Shown: positions 55,690 to 64,000 of the stretch, in pieces | How positions within the stretch are numbered: the first letter of the stretch is position 1 | Layout of the letters: each line of letters opens with the position of its first letter | Source: Gnetum montanum | Taxonomy: Eukaryota; Streptophyta; Gnetopsida; Gnetales; Gnetaceae | Length of the DNA: 64,000 nt | NCBI GenBank assembly: GCA_015680685.1 | Contig: MNCI01017655.1 | Coordinates: 707,242-771,241, forward strand | Direction: 5' to 3' | The notes under the pieces: model-generated | Seen by the model: the letters and a program-made list of their open reading frames with translations, nothing else | The model's database searches: none | Told to the model about the DNA's origin: nothing | Program-made: the position numbers and the translations under genes

Positions 55690-56495
55690 TGATGAGCGGT
55701 GAGGTACCCCTATGCTCAACCATATGAATATGAGTGTTTCATGCACAATATGGTCAAATTACAAGGACTAAGTGTCTATGGACCTTTGTGGAAAAATAAC
55801 AAGTTGATTAATCGTTGTCTTCCTAAACTTACTTGTATGTCATAGTTGTATGGTTAAGTAAGCTTGAGGCATATGATTTTTATGGCTTTTATGTGTTTTA
55901 TATCCTATGCTAGTAAGGAGGGGGAGAGAGATAACTAAGTAACTAATCTAATTTAACTATTCATTAGCTAAGTTCTAATTACTCCTAACACCAGTATCCA
56001 TTCCCACTCATCGTACACATCCTAAACTAGTGCAACATTATTGGGATTACCAAACGCTAATTGTTATTGGGTTACTAAGTGCTACACGCATGCTCGAAGC
56101 CGTTGTACTGAGTGTATTTAACTAAGAGAGTTGTAAGGTGAGAGAAACCATTAATTAACTAGGAAAGAATTAAATAATAATTAACACTAATTAATCTATT
56201 CTGTATGTTGCAAGGTTTATCATAAAGTTCATCTTTATTGTCATACATAAAGTGTGCTTAGGTACACAATGCTCAAATAAAGATCCGTTCACTCTATGAC
56301 TCCTACTGTGGACACGCAGAAATAATTCTAACTATGGAGGAAAAACATGGCAAGAGTTTGGCTAAGGGACTAACTTTTAATGTGGAAACCAAGGGTGCTG
56401 CCTATTATTTATAGGCAAGGAGATGGACCACGATATTGGGTATTTGACATCACATGGTTGATATAATATCGCGGATGTGATATCATGGTTCATCA
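55690..56495 (-). repeat. 3' LTR of the minus-strand Athila-like element
   Basis: 806 bp; on the minus strand it starts TGATGAACCATGATATCACATC and ends GAGGTACCTCAC-like ...CGCTCATCA. It has a TATA box (TATAAATA, 56406-56413). R/U5 matches the 12063 element (GTAGGAGTCAT, GATCTTTATTTGAGCATT, AATAAAGATGAxCTTT, GATAAACCTTG), whereas U3 is unrelated and rich in GATATC/GATATT/CGCGATAT motifs. The left flank is GTAAG; the partner duplication is off-window. Confidence 0.88.
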
Positions 56496-56505
56496 TACCC
56501 CCATG
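56496..56505 (-). other. Polypurine tract of the minus-strand Athila-like element
   Basis: The minus strand reads CATGGGGGTA directly before the LTR start TGATGAAC, comparable to TTATGGGGTTA before the LTR at 24304. Confidence 0.7.
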
Positions 56506-58470
56506 AGTGAATGAAAACTCATCCTTGAGTTCCTTACAAAATATTGGGAAGGTATGGGATTATTGACTGAACGAACATTGACAGTGGAATAGGGTGACAG
56601 ACTCAACATGCCTGGTGAATGGATCAACAATACAATACATGACAGCATTAGTGTTCATGGCCACAAAAGTGAACATTATACATAAATGACATCCAGCCTT
56701 ATTTGGCAGCTGGAAGAGAAGGAGAGAGAGAAAAAAGAAGATGTGTTGCTGCCAATGCCAAGATTGTGCCTTCTATTGTTTATCTATAGCCACGCCACTA
56801 ATCTTGCTCCTTTCGTAAACGTTGCAGTTCTATTCCATCCTGAGTGTTTCCTCTAGGTCCAATCCATTATTGTATGATCACCATCTGCACACACAATACA
56901 GTCACAAATGAGTGAGGGTAGATAAATAACAATGCAGTTAATACCTTGCCTCAATGTAGAGTGCATTGGCTAAGTTGTGGTTATGGTAGATACTAATTTT
57001 GGAGTTTTAACACTGGTGACTACCTAAGGTGTAGGGGTTAGGAAAAATTGAAAAAATTGTGCTAGGGCCTCCATGACTAAGAGCAAACCTCCAGTAGTGA
57101 TAAGATGGAAAAAGATAAGGAATAAGAAAGATGGAGAAAAAGTAACAATGACAATGCCAATAAAATGGATGTCATGGATAGGGATGAAACAAAAAATTGT
57201 TGATTGCAGAAAATGTTTAAGGGAAAGAAGTTAACAAGTGCACCAGAAAGGAATGCTAATGGGTCCTCCCCAAAGCAGGCTCATGCTTTGATGCCCTAAC
57301 AGACCTACAATCCAAAGAGTTCATAGGCTCTAGGAATTTCATTTGGAAGAACGGATTAAAAATTTACCCACAAGAAATTACCCATGAAAAACGATACATC
57401 AACCAAGATATGGACTAATGATAAAATCGGAAATGAGGTGAAAATGGAAAAGAAAGGTGGAGAAGAGAGAATGGAATGAAAACCCAAGAACAAGGTTGTG
57501 TAAAGTCCCTTGTGTGTTTTATGGTTAATGTGATCAAGTAGAACTCATTCCAAATCCAGGCTCAACAAACCACATTTAGTGACCTCACATTAACAGATTT
57601 GACCAGCCTATCTGCTTGAAGCAACAAGAATGCCTCTACAAAAAGTTACTACCATTTCGAGGAGAGCGAGATGGAGAACTAAGAAGTGAGAAAGGGCCTT
57701 AGTTAGAGGGAACCTTTAGGCATGGGTAACATGTCTTTCTAGTGCCATATCTAGTGCGTGTAGCCCAAGTTCTTTATTGTGTCTAAGGGGTGTGCTTTGA
57801 ATTCTCACTTTTTTTTTACTTTCTTATTTTTTTATTTTTATTTATTTATTTGTGTTTTTGTGTGAGAACAAAACCATGCAAAGACTTATTTTTATGTACT
57901 CAGCTTTTGATTATTTGATGAATGGTTAGAATGGTAGAAAACCCAAGGAAAAAGCATCCAAGCACTCAAGAGAATAGCCAACACAAATGCATCGAATCCC
58001 TTTGAAGTCACACCCTTTTCATCCCTTAAGTCCTTCCTTAGTTTGAGAAATACCCAGCCACCAATTTGTTAATAGTTTTATTAGAGAAAGGGACTGTACA
58101 GTTCCAAGCCAAGGGAGACCATAGGATTTCATGGATGTATGAATGACATGGACTCATTGCCTGTTTAATCAAAATAACCATACCTTAATATTGGCATCAT
58201 ACTTCAAAGGTAAAATCCAAAAAGTAGCAATCAATATGATATTATTAATGCCACCATCGTGAACACTTATTGGGTGATGAACAAAATAAAGTAATCACAC
58301 AAAGAAATGGTAAAAATATGAATGATGGTGTAAAAAAAACAAGAAAGACTAAAGAAATGTGCAAAACAAAAATGTGTAAAATAAAAAATATGTAAAAAAA
58401 AAACTTAGAAAGGACTAAGGGTCTTCAATGATTAGCAAAGGTTGACATCTCCTCCATGACTAAGTTGGAA
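56506..58470 (-). other. 3' spacer of the minus-strand Athila-like element, no accessory ORF
   Basis: The spacer is homologous to the start of the other copy's spacer (minus-strand 57800-57560 against 19780-20110), then runs on to the polypurine tract without the 3 kb that carries the LTR-like segment and the accessory ORF there. No protein-like frame was seen. Confidence 0.6.
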
Positions 58471-59520
58471 GGAGGAGATCTAAAATAATGAGCAAGGTTG
58501 CCCACCTATAGAGGTAGCATATGTTCTGGTTGTGCTAATCTCATGGAAAGGTTTTGTTTGTTGCATGTTGACTAATCGTCTCTTATTTGGGCTCTTAGGT
58601 TTATATATGGTCATGGACCTTGGAGGAAAAGTTTCATAGATAATGTAAGGTCCTTCCCACAATGTTTGAAATTTGGTACACTGTGACACATGTGTGGGGT
58701 TCCAGTAGAGAACCTTATCTCATAGTTGATACTTAAATTTTCTAATTTTTAGGTCATGATGTATTAAATGCCTTGTGCAACTCATTAGATGATAGGGAAG
58801 CTAATCGATTCTCATCTAGCAAGTTAAGAGTCATCAACCTTTGTTTCTATGCTAGATCAAGATCAAGGTTAAGGTCACATGTTGTGGCTAGTGTACGAAG
58901 CTCAATTTGGATAGGGAGCATTGGAAGTTTTCCATACACTAACTCATAGGGAGAGTAGCTTATAGGGAGTTTCCATGTGGAGCAGTATGCCCAAAGAGCA
59001 TCATTTAGTTTAGTGCTCCAGTCTCACCTATACTTTCTAATGGTTCTAGTTAGTATCTTAGTAATCTCCCTGTTGGTGACCTCAGCTTGACCATTTGCTT
59101 AGGGGTGGTATGGTGTACTCAATTTGTGCTCAACCTCTAAGCGTTGCATTAACTTCCAAAAAGTTGCACCTATAAAGTGTGTACCATTATCTAAGATAAG
59201 TGCACATGATACACCAAACCTATTGACGACTTGTTGTTGAACAAATCGTGCAATTGTAGATGATGTGTAATCTTTGATGGTAGCTGCTTTAGCCCATTTT
59301 TTCCATTGGACATTGGTGTAATGGGCCCCATAAAATCAATTCCCCAAATGTTGAAGGGTTCTAATGGTTAAATCCATTGTTACAGATCCTCCATTCTAGT
59401 AGTTATTCCTCCCATCACATTGGTAGCACTCATAAGATTAAACGAATTGATGGATGTCTCAGAACAAGGTAGGCCAATAATATCCTGCAAGTAGGATCTT
59501 GATGGCTGTTCGTCTCCCAG
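58470..59520 (-). pseudogene. Integrase of the minus-strand Athila-like element
   Basis: The minus strand reads [19 protein letters not shown] (first Asp), then LILDNGTHFIGA with the second Asp at 59189-59191, and NGQAEVTNRE with Glu at 59081-59083, exactly 36 codons on (D,D35E). The C-terminus (58480-58689) reads CTKFQTLWEGPYIIYETF and ends in a basic MQQTKPFHE motif. The catalytic triad is intact, but frameshifts and stops interrupt the core (for example around 59280 and 58780). The zinc-finger region near 59500 is only partly readable (C..C spaced residues in NVMGGITTRM context). Confidence 0.85.
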
Positions 59521-59740
59521 CATAATGACCCCCACAAGGACCCTCATGAGTGTCTTTTAGAACTCTCAGTTGATCTCTATCAGGAACACACCATCGAACC
59601 AAGCCATTGGAACATACTTTGTAAAGTTGTCCATTGATTTCTATGAAGTACTTGGATCTGTGAAGAAACTATTGTTTCTTCTTAACGTCTAGCACTTGTG
59701 GTGTTTGTTGGGTAAGGAGATAGGTAAGAATGCTATTGGA

Positions 59741-60334
59741 CTAGTTCATCTTCGTGGATGATTGGTCATTCACTACACTAGCAAAGAGGAACTTATCAAG
59801 GAAGTGATTGGAAATGGGATACTCATCCTCTTTGCTATCCCAACGCAACCGAGATAAATGATTGGCAACTATGTTCTTGGTGCCTTTACAATCGATCATT
59901 GTTAAATCGAACTCTTGTAAGATTACTAACCATCGTATAATATGGGGGCTTACCATTGGCTTATTCATGAGGAACTAGATTGCACTCTGATCTGTGTGTA
60001 TGAATACTTTGTACCCTAATACATAATGCCTAAATTTTTCTAGTGCAAACACTACAACTGTTATTTCCTTTTTTGTTGTAGTGTAGTTAAGTTGTGCACC
60101 AACTATACTTTTACTTGCACAGTGGATGTAATAGGGATGTTTCTCGTTATCTAACTGTGTAACTACAGCTCCTAAGGCATAGTTGGACACATCAATCATG
60201 ACATGGAATGGTTTGGACCAGTTAGGAGCTTGTAGAATGGGTGTTTCTACTAGCTTCTTTTTCAGAGTTTGGGAAGCTAGTTCACATTCCCTAGTCCATT
60301 TGAAGGGTACATCCTTTTTCATTAGCTCTACCAA
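59741..60334 (-). pseudogene. RNase H of the minus-strand Athila-like element
   Basis: Two nearly contiguous frames. 60334-59975 gives MVELMKKDVPFKWTRECEL, then FHVMIDVSNYALGAVVTQLD (first Asp), LNYTTTKKEITVVVFALEKF (Glu) and GYKVFIHTDQSA (Asp). After one stop (TAG at about 59972), 59968-59741 gives IIRWLVILQEFDLTMIDCKG, then VANHLSRLRW. Acidic catalytic positions are kept. This is the best-preserved coding stretch of the window and needs only one or two stop changes to be open, but it is still a pseudogene. Confidence 0.9.
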
Positions 60335-60339
60335 TGGTT

Positions 60340-61470
60340 TGGAAATCTTTAAAGAGTTCTCTATGAATCTCCTATAGTAGCCAGTGTGTCCAGGGAATGA
60401 CCAAATGTCTTTGATAGTTTTGGTTGATAGGTGATTCCTTGGATGAATTTGATTTTCTCAGGGTCTACCTCTATCCCTACATGTGAAATTTTATGCTCAA
60501 GTACTATGCCTTCTTGGACCATCAAATGGCTTTTTTGCCAGTTGAGCCTCAAATTAGTTTCTACACATCTTTTTAGCACTTGCTCTAATCAGTCCAAGGC
60601 TTGATCAAAACTTGCTCCATAGGTGGAGAAGTCATCCATAAAGACTTCCACACCATTTTCTATCTACTTCTAGAATATGCTTAGAACTAAGTGTTGACAT
60701 GTGGTAGGGGCATTGCACAAGCCAAATGGTATTTATTTGTATGCAAATATTTTCCAAGGAATAGTGAATGTAGTTTTGGCTTGGTCTTCTAGGGCTATTT
60801 GTATTTGGTTGTATCTGCTATATCCATCCAAGAAACTATAATAGCAATGTTGTGTGATTGTGTCTAAGACTTAGTTAACAAATGGCAATGGAAAGTGATC
60901 CTTGAATGTTGCCATGTTCAGTAGAGTAAAATCTATACACACCTTCCATTTGCCTCCCTTTTTAGGCATGATTACTAAGGGGCTAACCCATTCACTATCA
61001 GTGATGGGGTATATGAACCCAACCTTTACAAGCTATTCAATTTCTGCTTTTACTACTTGCTTCAACTTTGGGTTCAATCTCTTTTATGGTTGTTTTCAAG
61101 GCTTCATGGAGGAGTCAGTGTAAATCCTATGCTGGCATATCCTAGGATCTATTCCAGTTAATTCTGGATATGACCAGGTGAAGTCTTTTAACCATTTGTT
61201 TATTACCTTTAGTAGACTCTCTTTTTATTGTAGAGCAAGTCTTGTGTTGATGATTACTGATTTTCCACTCTTAAGGAACGTGTATTGCATACCAGTGGGC
61301 AATGGTTTTAGCTCTAGGGGCTCTTGTTTAAATTTCTTAGAAATTTTCAACTTTCCCCAATTGATGTTTTCCAAGTTAGGATTGGGAAGTTGGTAGTGGA
61401 CTTGCTCTAATGCATCTATGCTATCTATGTAAGCGCAAGTTAGACCCTTAGTGAGTTCCATGCATATAAG
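60340..61470 (-). pseudogene. Reverse transcriptase of the minus-strand Athila-like element
   Basis: The minus strand reads MELTKGLTCAYIDSIDALEQ (linker), then SEWVSPLVIMPKKGGKW, CIDFTLLNMATFKDHFPLPF, YYSFLDGYSRYNQIQIA, IPFGLCNAPTTCQHLVL and the catalytic VEVFMDDFSTYGASFDQAL with FMDD encoded at 60642-60631. LKRCVETNLRLNWQKSHLMV and LEHKISHVGIEVD follow. Both catalytic aspartates are present. Several TAG/TAA stops interrupt the fingers and palm, and a frame change occurs near 60360 ahead of RNase H. Its motifs were the reference used to recognise the deletions in the 16231-17340 copy. Confidence 0.9.
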
Positions 61471-61559
61471 TGAGTTTCTTTCTTGATTAGCTATTAGCCA
61501 CTGGGTGTCTTCTTGTCATGTGGCTACTACATACAGGCACCTTTGTATATTGATCATTT

Positions 61560-62200
61560 GTGCACACTAATTGCATGCAGGTAATGTTAGACTTTGCACA
61601 ACCCATGATCTCTGCATGCAATTACACCCTGTTTCACTGTATGTGATGCATGGAACCTTCTTCTTCTCAATCTTTCTAAAAGTATTTTCCTTAGATATTT
61701 CTAGGGAAAGATCATGGATACCTAGGCATGCTTTGAAAGTGCTTAGCCATGCCGTTCCCATTATGATTGGGAAGTCTCAATTACTGTTGTTCACTTGAAT
61801 CACTAGGAAGTCAGCTAGATATGACCATCCACAAACAGTAGTGACAATGTCCTCCACTAATCCCAAGGGAATAGTGATGGACTAGTCAGCCAACTCTAAA
61901 TAGATGTTGCTCTTTTTTAATGGAGGTAGGTTCCAAGCCTTATACATTTCTTGGAATATTAGATTGACATTGGAACTAGAATCCAAAAGATCTTCACATG
62001 GCTCATTTTCAATGATTTGTAAATATATTAGGGGACTCCCAAGATTAGAGAATTTCCTAGGAATGTGGCCAGATTTGATCCAATTAGTAACGTCATGTGT
62101 TAACATGACTGTATGCGTTGAATGTGGTGTTATGTTTGAAGGGGATTCTAAAGCTTTATTTGATATAGAGGCATCCAAAGACTCAACTGCTTGGGGTTGT
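61560..62200 (-). pseudogene. Protease of the minus-strand Athila-like element, active-site Gly lost
   Basis: The frame reads MLTHDVTNWIKSGHIP, then SPLIYLQIIENEPCEDLLDS, then SSNVNLIFQEMYKAWNLPPL. The active-site triplet is Asp-Ser-Ser (complement of 61975-61983) where the other copy has Asp-Ser-Gly; a single G-to-A change explains it. IMIGTAWLSTFKACLGIHDL follows at about 61765-61710. A stop separates the two halves near 61880. The retropepsin Gly is nearly invariant, so this enzyme would be inactive. Confidence 0.82.
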
Positions 62201-62329
62201 AAAGGCTTGGTTGGACTGTTGGTTCTAAAGAAATATCTTTTCTTTGTATGATTATCAAAAACAATAGTAGGTTGAGGATTAATAGCCTTTGTGGCATTGT
62301 GTTGCTATGGCTGAGTAGGGAGTTCACCT

Positions 62330-63190
62330 TGCATTACTTAAGTAGGTGGTAATGGAGCTATTGGTGGGAGAGATGCGGTTGGATTAGAAGGATGGTATAC
62401 TTGTGGAATATCACCCCTAGGAGAGGGAGTCCTATAGTACTTGTGAGCTTGATAGTGATGTTGGGAAGTATCATAACAAATAGAGTCACATGGAGAGATT
62501 GGATGTTGCATGTAGTATCCATATGGGTTAGGTTGCCGGTAAGGATATTTTTGCCTTGGTGGTGGCATTCCCCACAATTGTGGGTGTTGCCACTATTGAT
62601 GTTGCTCAATTGGTTGTGATGGAGTTCCACTTGGATAATACATTAAAGGTTGGTGGAACTACCTTGGAGATAAGGTAATCATTGGGATGCTTGCTAATTG
62701 TTTAAAAGTGATTACGTGCATACATCCTAGACTCTTGCAGATGTGAGATTACAGGGAAACATCCCTTAGGATGGTTGTATTGACATATCTTGCATCCACT
62801 ATCATCGTCTATATTTGAGTCCAAAACCTCTTCAATAATAGCGACTTTACTCTTACCCTTGTTACGCGCATTTTTTGCTTCTCTCTTTTTTCTTTTGTCA
62901 TGATCACTACCTCGCTCTCTAGACTCCTCTACTACTTTGAGAATAATTTGAAACCTACTATCCAGGGAGTCCCACATTTTGTCTACCATTGTTGATACTT
63001 CTGATGCTAACTTTTGGATAGGCAAGGTTTTTCTATTCACCATCTCTTCAAATGGTGACTCTTCCTCATCCTCACAAAATCTTACTCCCTTCTTTTGAAG
63101 GGAAGGATCTCGATCATATTCTTCTATGCTCTCTCTTTTTCATAGCTCACCTTCTTCCTTAGCAACTTGCTCTAGTAGCCTATTGTGCTA
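62330..63190 (-). pseudogene. gag (3' half) of the minus-strand Athila-like element
   Basis: Minus-strand reading from 63180: RLLEQVAKEEGEL, then the long open stretch 63043-62702 with MVNRKTLPIQKLASEVSTMV, a coiled/basic segment (KRKKREAKNARNKGKSK) and CKICQYNHPKGC (62794-62759), a compact C-x2-C-x3-H-x3-C zinc-knuckle variant. A Pro/Tyr/Gln-rich tail follows (62577-62338, YPYRQPNPYGYYMQHP). It is homologous to 14470-15420 of the other copy. The upstream capsid part is missing because of the LTR inserted at 63205. Confidence 0.8.
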
Positions 63191-63204
63191 TCCTAAATAG
63201 TTGG

Positions 63205-64000
63205 TGTAAGGCTGGAAGGGAAACAGACATCGAGAGATTGTTGGGCAGCCACAGCTGACCCCGCCTTTGCCCGAGGGCAAGCTGGAAAAATAAATAAAGG
63301 CAGAGTGCCTTGGATGGTCTGCATGCAAATCAACCAAGGACTTCCCCGAGCGTAAGCTACGGCTAGCGCTGGGGTTATTGTAAATGAGATGTAAACGGAA
63401 TGCAAACGGTGATACGAAATGTAAACAGAGCATACTAAATTATAAATAAAGCATAAATAGAGTTATATTGTAAACAAAGCATAAAAAAAAGTAAATAATG
63501 TAAATAGGAGGCAATGATGAAACTATATTGTGTTGTTTAAATAGGAATATGCACCGGTCAAAGCGTAGTTGCACACGTGTGGATGGCAAGTCAAACGCCT
63601 AGCCCCAGAATGATATGACATGATGATGCAACGATGAAATGGGATGAATGTGAGAAAAACTTGGAAGCCAAAAATCAGATGTGTCGAGCGTCCAAGGATT
63701 GCAAGTTCTATCCTTTTTCAGAATTGCCAATCTCTCCAATTTTTTAGAATGGCCAATTTTTCAGAATTTCCAATCTCTCCAATTTTTTAGAATTGCCAAT
63801 CTCTCCAATTTTGTCTCCCTCCATATTCTTCTTTTTGCCTCCTTGCCTTCTCTCTTTCTGCCTCTCTCTAGTTTGTGTGAATTGATAGGGTATTTATAGG
63901 GTTGGGCTAGGGTTTGGCTAGGGTTTTCAAGAATGGAATCAATGGTTGGGAGATGAGAGAAAAATAGATCTAGTGACATGTGTCCCATGAATAGTTGGCA
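63205..64000 (-). mobile_element. LTR (CpG-rich, probably young) interrupting gag; continues off-window
   Basis: On the minus strand the block ends CAGCCTTACA at 63205, next to gag sequence. It has a TATA box (TATAAATA, 63891-63898) preceded by CCCTAGCC repeats and followed by a purine-rich leader. A U5-like part rich in GTTTACA/TTTATGC phrases (63370-63520) and a GC-rich segment (63240-63370) follow. CpG density is visibly higher than in the elements around it. Local repeats of AGAATTGCCAATCTCTCCAATTTTTT lie at 63718-63815. Whether it is a solo LTR or the 3' LTR of a full element cannot be decided here; superfamily unknown. Confidence 0.6.
63718..63815. repeat. Tandem repeat in LTR leader, about 41-bp period
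   Basis: CAGAATTGCCAATCTCTCC followed by AATTTTTTAGAATGGCCAATTTTT recurs two and a half times, with a shorter sub-unit (AATTxCCAATCTCTCCAATTTT). It lies just downstream of the TATA box, so it would be transcribed. Confidence 0.65.

Larger units (their letters stand above)
55690..63204 (-). mobile_element. Athila-like Ty3/Gypsy element on the minus strand (5' end outside window)
   Basis: Reading on the minus strand: partial gag (63190-62330), protease (62200-61560), RT (61470-60340), RNase H (60334-59741), integrase (59520-58470), spacer (58470-56506), polypurine tract and 3' LTR (56495-55690). Proteins and spacer are clearly related to the 12063-25220 element, but there is no accessory ORF, making the 3' region about 3 kb shorter. 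RT FMDD and integrase D,D35E are retained, so it decayed less than its relative. Its gag is interrupted at 63205 by another LTR. Confidence 0.9.

Overview
This window looks like intergenic DNA from a large, repeat-rich plant nuclear genome. A gymnosperm (conifer or cycad type) is my best guess, but the sequence does not prove it. The evidence is AT-rich DNA with CpG mostly decayed to TpG/CpA, nested LTR retrotransposons of several families at different stages of decay, and only two short stretches that resemble ordinary genes. No intact gene, rRNA, tRNA, CRISPR array or bacterial feature was found. Nearly all coding sequence is retroelement gag/pol broken by stops and frameshifts.

Layout: (1) 1-5.3 kb is non-coding repeat DNA with minus-strand LTR/primer-binding-site signatures; the best is an LTR at 4563-5328. 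(2) 5.3-11.1 kb is AT-rich spacer containing a CpG-retaining island (about 7.6-9.26 kb) with a possible first exon. (3) 11.1-27.9 kb is a decayed minus-strand chromovirus-like Ty3/Gypsy element (gag at 27.1-25.9 kb, RT start at 25.45-25.22 kb, RNase H tail and integrase C-terminus at 12.06-11.25 kb). It is split by a complete plus-strand Athila-like Ty3/Gypsy element at 12063-25220, which has 906/917-bp LTRs, a tRNA-Asp-type primer site, gag-PR-RT-RNaseH-IN, a 3' accessory ORF and a polypurine tract, all flanked by the target duplication AGCAC/AGTAC. (4) 27.9-34.06 kb is the 3' end of a second accessory-ORF element, interrupted by a long LTR-like block (28264-30906) and ending in its own polypurine tract and LTR. 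(5) 34776-35874 is a solo LTR with a perfect ATTAT duplication. (6) 38.58-48.95 kb is a non-autonomous LTR element coding only for gag and protease. It is interrupted by a solo LTR (41470-42747), carries several tandem-repeat arrays, and holds a fragment of a plant PPR gene between its LTRs. (7) 51.3-55.69 kb is an inverted relative of that element, with a diverged array of about 187 bp where the PPR segment would be. (8) 55690-63204 is a second Athila-like element on the minus strand, inserted into the previous one. It keeps its RT and integrase catalytic residues and lacks the accessory ORF. Its gag is cut at 63205 by a CpG-rich, probably younger LTR that runs off the window.

The elements do not act as a pathway; the window is a record of insertion, deletion and decay. 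Three points deserve a second look: the post-integrase accessory ORF with an LTR-like promoter segment in front of it, the gag-protease-only element carrying the PPR fragment, and the family-specific tandem arrays placed where priming or packaging signals would be expected.
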